Source: Zanthoxylum bungeanum (taxonomy: Eukaryota; Streptophyta; Magnoliopsida; Sapindales; Rutaceae). From it: a DNA stretch of 64,000 nucleotides. The notes beneath the pieces are model-generated. The model was not told where the DNA came from and searched no databases. It was given only the letters and a program-made list of their open reading frames with translations. Shown here piece after piece: positions 1 through 9,359 of this stretch. Both the position numbers and the translations under genes were made by a program. The DNA lies in contig SKCR01032778.1 in the NCBI GenBank assembly GCA_019454045.1, positions 124,001 to 188,000 on the forward strand, written 5' to 3'. Each line of letters opens with the position of its first letter. The stretch's first letter is position 1.

Positions 1-684
1 GCGTGACACGTGGCCCACTCAACGTGTGACATGTGTTACTATTTTTGCCTATAAATTGAAATTTTTCCCTATTTTTCTGCTCTCTTATACTCTTAGAGTT
101 GTCATCGTTCTGACCGTCACCGCTGCTTGTCGTCCGCAGCTATGCGCTAGACTACCGTGAAGCACTCAATGACGTCTTTCCAATGGTGCCGGAGGTGAGA
201 ACACCAGAGTCTCATCGAAGGAGATATGGTAGTTTGAAGTTCGCATCAAAATTGGAGAAAACTGCTCTGTTCGCTGATGTCTCGACCCGACACCTTTGCA
301 AAAATTCCTTTGTAAAAATGGAGGACAATTCGGTCTTTTGGCCAGAATTTAGAATCCGACTATTGGATCGACGAATCAGATACACCAACTTGTTACCCTC
401 ATCGATACGAGCATTTTTGTATAAATATTAGTTGTTGAAAGTCTCTGATTATCTAGTCTGATTTTCAAAGCGAGTCAGTGTTCCTTGGAGAACGTGTTGA
501 GCGAGTACGGGATCAGAACGACATCTATATCGCTCACATCTTAATAGTTTGGAACTTGTGATCGTGTTCTAAGCAGATCATGATCGCGAGACTTCATGTT
601 TGCTGAGTCGAACACGTCACGCAGTAATAAACTCTAACTTTGACTTTTCTTCTATTTAAGTTATGTCGAGTTATATGAGTATTA

Positions 685-1505
685 ATTTGACAGATTTGAA
701 CAATTTATTTATATTAATTGTTGGATTGTGGAGTTGGATGTGAATGATTGATATTGATGGATAATGTAGACCCTGGGTGGGTATTTTTGTGATATTGTGC
801 TGTAAATGGATAGTCTGTATTTTAAACGAAACAATACTGAATTTTCGTTAGACTTGTTCGAGATATTTAATTTGGATGTATGATATCTCAGGTTTCGAGA
901 TGCTATTTTTGAGTGGCCATTTGGTGGTCGCCGATCAACGGGACCCACGTACTTAGGAAGGTGTGTCGGGTAGGCTCGAGAAGACTATTATAGCAAACAT
1001 AATAGATTTGACATGCTGAGTACTATTGTGAGACAAGTTTTGCGTTTTGAAAGTTGGGTTGAGGTAGTGATTCAGTTTCAAACCTTAATTGCGATTTACA
1101 TTTATTTATTTATATTTATTTTGACAGATTTGAACCATTTATTTGTATTAATTGTTGAATTATGGAGTTGGATGTGAATGGTTGATGTTGATGGATAATA
1201 TAAGTCATGGGTGAGCATTTTTGTGGTATTGTGTTGTAAATGGATAGTCCGTATTTTAAACAGAACCATGTCAAATTTCCGTCAAAATTGTGTGGGATAT
1301 TTAATTTGGATGTATTACATCTCAAGTTTCGAGATGCTACTTTTGAGTGTTGAGTGGGCCTGTGGAGAGTCTTGTAGCATTGTAACCAATAGAATAGATT
1401 TGACATGCTGAGCACTATTGTGAGATTGGATTTGCGCTTTGAACATCGGGTTGAGGTAGGGACTCAGTTTCACACCTTAATTGTGATTTAAATTTATTTA
1501 TTTAT
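685..1505. repeat. Diverged tandem duplication, about 435 bp and 385 bp
   Basis: The segment starting at 685 (ttgacagatttgaacaat) recurs at about 1121. Both copies keep the same order of blocks: gtggagttggatgtgaat, then taaatggatagtc, then a gtttcgagatgctac-type block, then atagatttgacatgctgag. The second copy lacks about 45 bp containing the ggtcgccgatcaacggg block. The many substitutions point to an old duplication within one repeat element. Confidence 0.8.
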
Positions 1506-1759
1506 ATCATTATGTTATGCATATACAAATGACGTAAAATGTGTTTTAATTTCGTCATGTTTTTATGGAATGTGAAATGGAACGTTGGGCGACACGACGC
1601 CACCATTCTGGTTTAATTGTTTTAATTTTATAAATATATGGATGATAGTATATATTTAAATTGGAAAGGAACTAAATTGGTAATAAAAAATAAAATTGGA
1701 TATATGTAAAATTGGTATATGTAGAGCCATGTTATGGCGCATATCTCGGATATTATATT

Positions 1760-2110
1760 ACCCAGTTGCGGTATTTGCTTGGGTGGAGCCTCGCTATGGT
1801 CCATCTTATAGACCTCGGTTGTCCCGTTGTGGAAGCTATTACATGGCTCCGAGTGGCGCTATTTGGACGGCGATGACACGTACCTGGGTGTAAGTCCCGA
1901 CATGCGCATGGTTTGTTTATTATTACCCCGTTGTCGCATTTGATCATATGGAGTCTCGTTGCGGCACACATTATACGCCTATATTTTTCCACTGTGGCAT
2001 TTGATCATGTGGAACCTCGTTGCAGCACACATTATAGGCCTATATTGTCCCATTATGACATTTGTTATGTGGCCCCGTTGTGGCACATGTTTACGTAGCT
2101 CTATGTGGCA
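1760..2110. repeat. Degenerate short tandem repeat, about 62-bp unit
   Basis: Blocks of the type gcatttgatcatgtggaacc followed by cgttgcggcacacattata recur at about 1930, 1992 and 2054, with more diverged copies upstream from about 1760. The repetition keeps short frames open on both strands, so the ORFs here are not evidence of genes. Confidence 0.65.
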
Positions 2111-2811
2111 TTCCATTTACATGGTTTTTCTTTAAAATTATTAATTAGTTTTGATGATGCATATTTTAGTTGTACTTGTGCATATGTATAAACTATAAAT
2201 TTTCTCTTAACTTTCGCATCATTGATATTTGTTTTTACTGAACACATATAAATCTATATATCTTACTAATCATGCATAAATTTTATAAAACCATTTAAAG
2301 TGAGTTATTTAGTCCCTACTGAGAGTGTAGTATGCTCATCCCTTAATATCAATCATCCAGGTAGTACTTGTGATGAATTGGAGAGCGACGAGCGTGGTTG
2401 ATATCTCGAGAATTTTGGATCGTGTTGAGTGAACTCTCTTCGCAAATCGATATTGGTATATTCTCGGAAGTATTTTAACTTATATTTAAAATTATCATAC
2501 AATGACTTTACTTAGGTGATGCATTATAATAAAATCAAACCATTGTTTGAATTTTAATTATTTAATCATGATAGATGTTCACATTTAAACTGTGAGAGCG
2601 TTTTTAATATTTTTACACATAATCTTATATTTATTGATGTTTTAAAAATCTTGGGGACATATTTTAAAATTATTAGATTTTTTAACTGGTTTTTGAATCG
2701 ATTTTATTTTATTAATTACTTAAATATTATTTACCTGATTTTGGATAGTGACAAATCTTGTCCCTCTCTGTACAGGCTCCAAATATGCCACGCTGAAGTG
2801 GGGGCTTTGTC

Positions 2812-2819
2812 CTGGTGCA
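2812..2819. repeat. Left 8-bp TSD of the hAT element
   Basis: ctggtgca lies directly before the left terminal inverted repeat. The partner at 5694-5701 is caggtgca, a 7/8 match. Eight-bp duplications are characteristic of hAT transposons. Confidence 0.85.
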
Positions 2820-3146
2820 TAGACCCGGCCACGGTTCCGGTTCGGAACCGGAACCGTGGCCGACCGGTTCGGTTGGGGTTCGACCCCAACTCGAACCGGT
2901 GGAACCTTACGGTTCTACCGGTTCTACGGTTCCAACCGGAACAGTTTCGGTTCCGGTTGGAACCGTTTAAAAAATAAAAAAAAACATGCCCGCAGGGAGC
3001 CAAACGGCTCCCTACCCAAATAAAAAAAAATTGTTTTTTTTAAAAAAATTATAAAATAAAATCTAAATTACTAATATATCCCTAATAACGGTAATAAAAC
3101 GGTTATATTTAGGGGCATTTTTGGTATCAAAAAAATTCTAAAACTC

Positions 3147-3156
3147 TATAAATAAG
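3147..3156 (+). promoter_or_regulatory. TATA box of the hAT transposase gene
   Basis: tataaataag lies about 200 bp upstream of the transposase ATG. The intervening leader is rich in tctc/attc repeats, like a plant 5'UTR. Confidence 0.55.
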
Positions 3157-3359
3157 ATTCATTTTTCATTATTTCAACACACCAAATTCTCAACTCTCTC
3201 ATTTCCTATAATTCTCTTATTCTCAATCTCAATTCATACAATTCTCTATTCTCAATAATTCATACAATTATCTTATTCTCATCTCAATTCAATTAGTTAT
3301 TATCATTCGTAATTAGTCAATTTTTTTTTTATTTTTCTTCCTAATTTCTCAAACGAAAA

Positions 3360-5417
3360 ATGGCAAGCTCATTTGAGAACATAATGTCAAATATGCCAAC
3401 CCAAGAGAGCGGCCCTAGTGTCGGTGCAGAATCACGGAGAAGAGAAGTTAAGGCTCGTTCATCGGATATTTTCAAAATTCATTTTCATTTGGAACGCCTA
3501 GAAGATAATTCACAACGAGCAATTTTCAACTATTGTGGGGTTACCTATAAATTTTCTGGTGGATACAGCAATATGATCAAGCACCTGGAAAGACATCATC
3601 TGGTTGAACTTGGAATTGATAGGACGCAAACTCAAATGGCCAGGTACGCATCATCTAGTAGAGGTACGAGTGGTGTAGATTTATTTAAATATTCAGATGC
3701 AAAAAAATAGAGAAGAATTTGTGAAATTAACTTGTATGGCACATCTTTCTTTAAGCTTTGGTGAAAAACTTCATTTTACTAATTACGTGCATAATGCTTT
3801 AAACCCTTCTACATGTAGAATGACTCGAAACACAACAAAACGTCATATTTTTAAATTATATAAAGATGGAAAAATTATTTTAAATGAAATATTTAAAGAG
3901 ATGAAAGATCGTATTTCTATATGTTCTGATATTTGGAGTGACCATTGGCAAACACACTCATACATGGGTGTGACTTGTCATTGGATTGATGCATCATTTA
4001 CCATGCAAAAACGACTTATTGCATTTAGAGTTTTTGATGACCAACATACTGCACATAATATTTATAGAATATGAAGGTAATTTTTGATGAATATGGTTTA
4101 GTAGAAAAATTTTAACAATTGGATTTGATAATGCATCTGCAAATACTGCATCCATCAATGATTTAAAATCCTTATGTGAACCAAATTTAGGGGGTCGATT
4201 TTTTCATATTCGTTGTACATGTCATGTCCTTAACTTATGTGTTCAAGACGGTCTAAAATTATTATCATCTTTCCTCGATCCAATTAAAACGACACTTAAC
4301 TGTATTTGGTCATATTCTCAAGTTAGGAGAGAATGAATGAAGTTTTGTAAAATAAATGGTATTAAACCGATTAAATTTTCAAGAGATGTTCCAAAACGTT
4401 GGAATTCAACTTATTTTCTTTTATGTCAAGCATTTCAATACAAAATGTAGTTTTTTTTCTCAACATGTTCAAAATATCACACTTTATCACAGTCAATGGG
4501 ATATTTGTGAAATTTTTTTAGATATTTTAAAATTTTTTAATGATGCTACTTTAATTTTTAGCGGTGTTTATTATCCTACAACACATTTATTTCTTCTTGA
4601 AAGTTTGAATATTGTTGGTACTTTGGATGAACATGTTGAAAGTAGCGATTCTAATGATCATGTTTTGTTCGAAGCCATTACTGCTATGAAGGTAAAATGA
4701 TTGCATTATTTTAGAGAAATTCCTTTACTTTATCTTATTGCTTCTGTTTTTGATCCTAGATTTAAATTAGAAGGTTTGAATGGTGCTTTACAAGCTTACT
4801 ATGGTTATTTAGGAATATTAGATGAAATTGATATTACAAGAATAATGACGAAATTAAGAAATGATTTAATTGATTTATTTAATGATTATATTGTACGATA
4901 TAACTTAGGAACATTAGGTGAATCTAGTAGTAGCGAACCGGTAATTCAAACAAGACTTAGCGCAGAGGATCGTTGGTTATTGCAACGAAATAAAAAAGCT
5001 AGGGATACGACAACTAATAACCCTGAATTAGATAATTATTTATCTACAAATTTCGAGTTTTCTACTGAAAGTTTAGTTAGTAAAAATTTTAAAATCCTTG
5101 AATGGTGGAACCAACATCAAAATATATATCATGTTTTATCAATTATTGCTAAAGATATATTGGCAGCACCTATTTCCACCGTTGCGGTTGAGCAAACCTT
5201 CAGCTTGGGAGGCAATATATTGGAAGCTAGGCGATCTTCATTACATCCAAGCACTCTAGAAGCAACAACTTGTGTGGATGATTGGACTCGAGCTGATCTG
5301 AGACAACAAGAAGATGCACATGATGATTTTGAAGATTTGTTCGATAATGCATCTGCAAGTGCAACAACAAGTGCAAGCGGAACCGGAGCCGAAGGATCAA
5401 CTGATAATGATGATTGA
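3360..5417 (+). pseudogene. hAT transposase with BED zinc finger, broken by stops and frameshifts
   Basis: The frame opens with ATG at 3360. An N-terminal BED-type zinc finger follows (about 3475-3600), with the typical spacing CGVTYK...NMIKHLERHH, but the first ligand of the usual C-x-x-C pair reads Phe (FNYC), so the finger is probably defective. The frame then shifts at about 3700. The RNase H-like core is recognisable in pieces: DIWSDHWQTHSYMGVTCHWID-like at about 3930-3990, then FHIRCTCHVLNLC at about 4200-4240 and DVPKRWNSTYFLL at about 4387-4425. Stops or frameshifts lie near 4074, 4115, 4335, 4448 and 4698. The last part (4701-5417) is a long intact frame with the hATC dimerisation region (ILEWW, then DILAAPISTVAVEQTFS) and an acidic, Ser/Thr-rich tail. 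The family is the plant RICESLEEPER/DAYSLEEPER-like hAT group. No active protein can be made from this copy. Confidence 0.9.
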
Positions 5418-5693
5418 TAATTGTAAAATTATAAATTTACAAAGGGGATATGACTTAAAATTGTAATGGAAATACGTGAGCTTTGATTCCTCTCACCCTT
5501 GGAGGATACGTAGACAACTTAAATTTTTAAAAATTTAAGCTCAAGCTCTTCAATGTAATAATTTATTTATTTATAAAATTAATCTCATTTATTTACAAAA
5601 TTAAAAAAAAAAAGGTTCGGAACCGAACCGAACCGGTCGGTTCTGGTTCGGTTCAAGGTTCCGGTTCCGGAACCGAACCGTCGGCCGGGTCTA

Positions 5694-5701
5694 CAGGTGC
5701 A
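5694..5701. repeat. Right 8-bp TSD of the hAT element
   Basis: caggtgca directly follows the right terminal inverted repeat and matches the left copy at 7 of 8 positions. Confidence 0.85.
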
Positions 5702-5883
5702 TACCTCAAATGCTGACAATTATGCCACTTTTGATGGAGGATTTATCTCCTTCAGAAATTTATATTAAAAAAAAAAAAACCAAAAGTAGGTGGGATACAT
5801 ATACTTTTTGCCTTTTTTTATTTTTATTTTTATTTTTATACATTTTATTAAAAAAATATAAGTAGATCTCACATAGTTTTTGA
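5702..5883. other. Interval between hAT element and SINE, with T-rich tracts
   Basis: About 60 bp continue the sequence interrupted by the hAT element. Poly(A) (5767-5779) and tttttattttta-type tracts (5815-5840) follow. The T-rich tracts could be the tail of an older minus-strand retroposon, but no body is recognisable. No gene is seen. Confidence 0.5.
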
Positions 5884-6140
5884 TTATTTTTATTTTTATT
5901 TTTTTGAATTACAATTCTACAAATATACAATCTGAAATCTACTGGGATATTCAATACATATAATTATCGCACACTCAGACATCTAAGTGTACCAAGAGAC
6001 AAGCCCTAACCAAAAATATCTACTCCCACTCAAATAATCGGGGAGAAATCTATTCCCAAAAGAGTCCCAGCAAGTCCCTGCTAGGACTCGAACACATGTT
6101 CTCCCCTTTGGGGGAGAACATGTGTTACCACTGGCCATTA
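5884..6140 (-). mobile_element. tRNA-derived SINE, minus strand
   Basis: Read on the minus strand there is a perfect RNA polymerase III box A (tggccagtgg, plus 6128-6137) and a box B-like sequence (gttcgagtcc, plus 6084-6093) at tRNA-like spacing. An unrelated body of about 170 bp follows, then a tail of the form aattcaaaaaaataaaaat (plus 5884-5907). The same tail type ends the SINE at 53068. I could not find a convincing TSD, so the outer limits are approximate. A long hairpin sits between box A and box B. It lies directly upstream of the chitinase TATA box and could supply promoter elements. Confidence 0.75.
6091..6126. other. Perfect 16-bp inverted repeat with 4-nt loop
   Basis: aacacatgttctcccc (6091-6106), loop tttg, then the exact reverse complement (6111-6126). 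It lies within the tRNA-like head of the SINE, between box A and box B, about 75 bp upstream of the chitinase TATA box. Confidence 0.9.
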
Positions 6141-6200
6141 ACATTTCTTATACAAGTTTTTCTCCTTCTTCGGTACTGCATAAAGTCTGGACAGATATTC

Positions 6201-6208
6201 TATAAATA
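6201..6208 (+). promoter_or_regulatory. TATA box of the chitinase gene
   Basis: tataaata lies 63 bp upstream of the chitinase ATG. A start of transcription near 6230-6235 would give a short 5'UTR of about 35-40 nt, normal for plant chitinase genes. Confidence 0.75.
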
Positions 6209-6270
6209 TCGACCACTCCACCTAAAACTTGTGACACACCAAGCAAATAATATTTACTCTTGTATTGAAA

Positions 6271-8292
6271 ATGAAGCCGAGGACCTTGTTACTTTTGTCT
6301 CTGGTTATTTCTTTTGTTCTAGGAGGCTTATGTGGGAACTGTGGAAACGGCATCGTATGTCCAGGAGGGGAGTGTTGTAGTAAACATAACTGGTGTGGGC
6401 TAACAACAGAACACTGTTGTGAAGGCTGCCAAAGCAACTGTAATCAGATTGCCTGCGGCGACTGTCCTGCAGACAGCGGCACAGCTGGCGATGGCGGTGA
6501 ACTCGGCCAGATCATCTCTAGAAAATTGTTTAATGACTTGCTTGAGAATAGGAATGATAAACTATGCCCTGCCAGATGCTTCTACACTTATGATGCTTTT
6601 ATTGAGGCAGCAAATTCTTTTCCAGCCTTTGGTAACACTGGAAATGAAACCATACGTAAAAGAGAAATTGCTGCTTTCTTTGCCCAAACTTCCCAGGAAA
6701 CTACCGGTCTGTTTCAATTCTTTTAAATATTAAATAAATAAAAAATTGATTAATTAATTATCATATCTATTTTAAAGCATGAACAAATTTTTATGTTATG
6801 AACTAATGTGGTGATTGATAATTAAACTTACAGGTGGAGCTGTTGGCGTATATACTTGGGGATATTGCTTTAAAAAAGAAGTAAACCCTGCAGCCGATTA
6901 CTGTAATTATGCTTATCCATGTCCCTTGCCAGGGCAATATTATGGCCGAGGTCCAATTCAACTCACTTGGTAAGTATACAGTTTGGAGTTTCAATAACCG
7001 AGGGAAGTTTGGATATTCTCATTTTTTTCTTTTTTTTAGAATTTATTTCTCTATTTAAATATATCCTTGATAAATTTTTAATACTCAATTTCACAATTGG
7101 TCTTAAAACAATCGCGGAAGAAATAATAATTGTAATAAAATTTAACCAAAAATAATAATAATTAATTTTAATTTGTTGATATCTCAGTCTCATATGATCA
7201 ACTTTTCATGTGAATCTATCTATGTATCCTTAATTGTGTTTTTTCATTGTCTTTTTTACCACCAGACGATGAAGTGAAAGATTAAAAATTTGTTAGAGAA
7301 CTTTCCAATTTCCAAGAAGTTTTAAAAAAAAATTATTGGAGATGAAAATGACATTCCTTTTAAATAAATATTTGTCATGTGTGTATTTACATCGGGAAAA
7401 TATAGTAAAATCCTTCGTATATTTGGTGAAATTAAGTGAAAACCCTCTGTATGTAATTTTGCTATAAATTATTTAATTTTTAACATAAAACATGAGGTAA
7501 ATATGGCAATTGAGTCGTCCTATCCCAAACAAGTCTCATCTTTGTCCATCCATGTGGTGATTCGAGATGAAAATTTATCTAGAATATCGATCTTTTTTTT
7601 TTTTAAATCAAGACGAAAAGTAGTTTCAAATTCCGAAGTGAATGGTTAGGGATCTCGAATACTGATCGAGATTATGGACTTCTTATAATAAAATTTTGAA
7701 TTTTTAAACATAGAGGAAGGTTTCGATTGGTTTTAAAATAAAAGAAAAGTTCCGATTGGTTTTAAAACACAAGAAATGTTTCACTTAATTCACCAAACAT
7801 TAAGAGGGTTTAGTTCATTTTCACCGTTTACTTTTTTTTTTTTTTTTTATCAATTATTATTATTATTGGATATATAATAACTTTATTTGCATGTTCAGGA
7901 ATTATAATTATATATTTTGTGGAGAAGCCATAGGGGTGGACTTATTGAACAATCCAGACCTTCTTATTAATGATCCAGTACTATCATTCAAGTGCGCAAT
8001 CTGGTTTTGGATGACTCCTCAACCACCAAAGCCGTCGTGCCATGAGGTTATTATCGACAAATGGAGGCCGTCCGGAAATGACATAAACGCCGGCCGGCTT
8101 CCCGGGTTCGGTCTAACCACAAATATAATCAATGGCGGCATTGAATGTGGCAAAGGATGGAATCAAGCAGTAGCGAACCGTATCGGGTATTTTACACATT
8201 TCAGTGAGCAGTTTGGGATTCAGACTGGTGACAATCTTGATTGCTACAACCAACAGGCTTATGGACTTATTTTGATGGCACAATCTATGTGA
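6271..8292 (+). CDS. Class I-type GH19 endochitinase with hevein-like domain, three exons
   Basis: The gene model joins 6271-6706, 6834-6969 and 7899-8292; both introns (6707-6833, 6970-7898) follow GT-AG. The product is 321 aa. Residues 1 to about 20 form a signal peptide (Leu-rich core after MKPR). Residues 21-57 are a Cys-rich chitin-binding hevein domain, 58-80 a short linker, and about 82-314 the GH19 catalytic domain. The two catalytic glutamates are kept: E143 in SQETTGG and E161 in WGYCFKKE. The family motifs [15 protein letters not shown] (181-195) and [10 protein letters not shown] are present. The enzyme should hydrolyse beta-1,4-N-acetylglucosamine bonds of fungal chitin. The C-terminal end (GLILMAQSM) resembles the short hydrophobic extension that sends class I chitinases to the vacuole. 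Oddities: the usual His before the first catalytic Glu is Gln142; the hevein domain has ten rather than eight cysteines; two of its three usual aromatic chitin contacts are His. The ATG at 6271 was chosen because it directly starts the signal peptide. No break was found, so it is probably functional. Confidence 0.93.
7393..7826. mobile_element. MITE-like insert with about 50-bp inverted ends in chitinase intron 2
   Basis: The left end (about 7393-7445) and the reverse complement of the right end (about 7775-7826) share the core ttggtgaattaagtgaaa and flanking similarity over about 50 bp. The flanks tttacat and tttactt could be a decayed TSD. There is no coding capacity. It explains roughly half of the 929-bp intron. 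The superfamily cannot be assigned from what I see. Confidence 0.6.
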
Positions 8293-8340
8293 TCATCAAT
8301 CTTTTTAATGTAAAATAAATGAATAAAACTTTAGATGTCA
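8293..8340 (+). terminator. Chitinase 3'UTR with two poly(A) signals
   Basis: aataaa occurs at 8314-8319 and 8322-8327, 22-35 bp after the stop codon, in a T- and A-rich context. Either could direct 3'-end formation. Confidence 0.6.
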
Positions 8341-8516
8341 CCCTAGTGTGGTGACTACTAAAGTGTTGTGTTATTGTGAATAAGAAGAGTGATCAATCCA
8401 AGTATCCAACAATATCAATGTTCGTATCGGAGATCTCATTAAATAAAGCTGTTTTTGCATGTGAGATTATAATGAATAAAAAGTAAGAATCCATCTCTAT
8501 TAGATAAATATTTAGG

Positions 8517-8550
<34 letters not shown>

Positions 8551-9289
8551 GGGGGACATAAATCTTTATAATAAGATAAAGAAATCTAAGGAAATCTTAA
8601 AAATAGGGATGGCTAAAGATTAAATTATAGCAAAGGATTTTTATGATAAAATAACGGGTGAATATCAATTAGAAACTCTCGTGATTAAAATTATATCTAC
8701 TTGTAGCAACACTAATATTAAAATTAATTTTGACACTAACAAATGATATATGTAATGAACATTTTAATATAATAATTTGGCAAGCCTCACTATGTCGAAA
8801 ATGATTTCTATTGACACTAATCAAAAAGTGTCAATAAAATGTGACAAACATCATTTTGCATCTTTTTTTCACAAAATATTGGAGATTATTTATACTAAGA
8901 TATCAATAAATTTACTGTGAATAAACACTAATATTATATTATTATTATTAATAATCTATATCTATTAAATTTCAAGGCCCTTCCTAAATTTCTCCTCCAT
9001 CTTCAACCCTCCCAAAATTCTTCCCTAATTCACTTATGTTTTGGGTTCTCCCCTTCAAATTAAGTAGGAGGTTCATTGAATTCAATGGTCATCCACTACT
9101 CAGAGTCAAGGTTATGGGAAGCTCTCTGAGTTATTTATTACAGATTCATTGAATTTGACGATTGAATATACATTCTATTAACTATTAATATGATGCTTCT
9201 GATTTGAATATTACGATTGAGAAATCAAGACGAAAGTAATCGAGACGATCCTGCAACTCTCGAAGATATTTTAAGTCAAAGAATTTTTT
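8341..9289. other. Intergenic AT-rich interval, no gene recognised
   Basis: The stretch contains a 29-30 nt poly(T) run at about 8520-8549 followed by ggggg, then simple AT-rich sequence. I see no ORF, TIR or RNA gene that can be supported. Confidence 0.5.
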
Positions 9290-9351
9290 AAGGGAAAAAT
9301 TGAAAGTGACTGCAAGCAATATCGAATAACAACTATACCAATAAGGGGTTT

Positions 9352-9359
9352 GAATTAGG
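9352..9359. repeat. Left 8-bp TSD gaattagg
   Basis: Perfect match to 11567-11574, flanking the non-autonomous hAT element. Confidence 0.93.

Larger units (their letters stand above)
1..2811 (+). mobile_element. Decayed LTR/UTR-like repeat, left-truncated by the window
   Basis: No credible gene is present. A TATA-like stretch (cctataaattg, about 49-59) is followed by leader-like sequence, then by a large tandem duplication (685-1505) and a short degenerate array (1760-2110). This organisation resembles long plant Ty3/gypsy LTRs or untranslated regions, but I see neither the LTR ends nor a primer-binding site, so the class is inferred. Short open frames here lack recognisable domains. The stretch ends at the hAT insertion site, and its sequence resumes after that element at 5694. 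Confidence 0.4.
2820..5693 (+). mobile_element. hAT-superfamily DNA transposon, 2,874 bp
   Basis: The ends are perfect 11-bp terminal inverted repeats: tagacccggcc at 2820-2830 and its reverse complement at 5683-5693, flanked by an 8-bp TSD with one mismatch. Both subterminal regions (about 2831-2970 and 5610-5682) are packed with ggttccgg/ggaacc motifs in both orientations, as expected for transposase-binding subterminal repeats. The interior holds a promoter-like TATA box, one transposase gene in broken form, and about 200 bp of AT-rich trailer. The intact ends but damaged gene mean it could move only if a transposase were supplied in trans. Confidence 0.92.

Noticed and set aside
6265..6270. 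TTG codon as an alternative chitinase start
   Set aside because: The ATG at 6271 follows two codons later in the same frame and begins a normal signal peptide.
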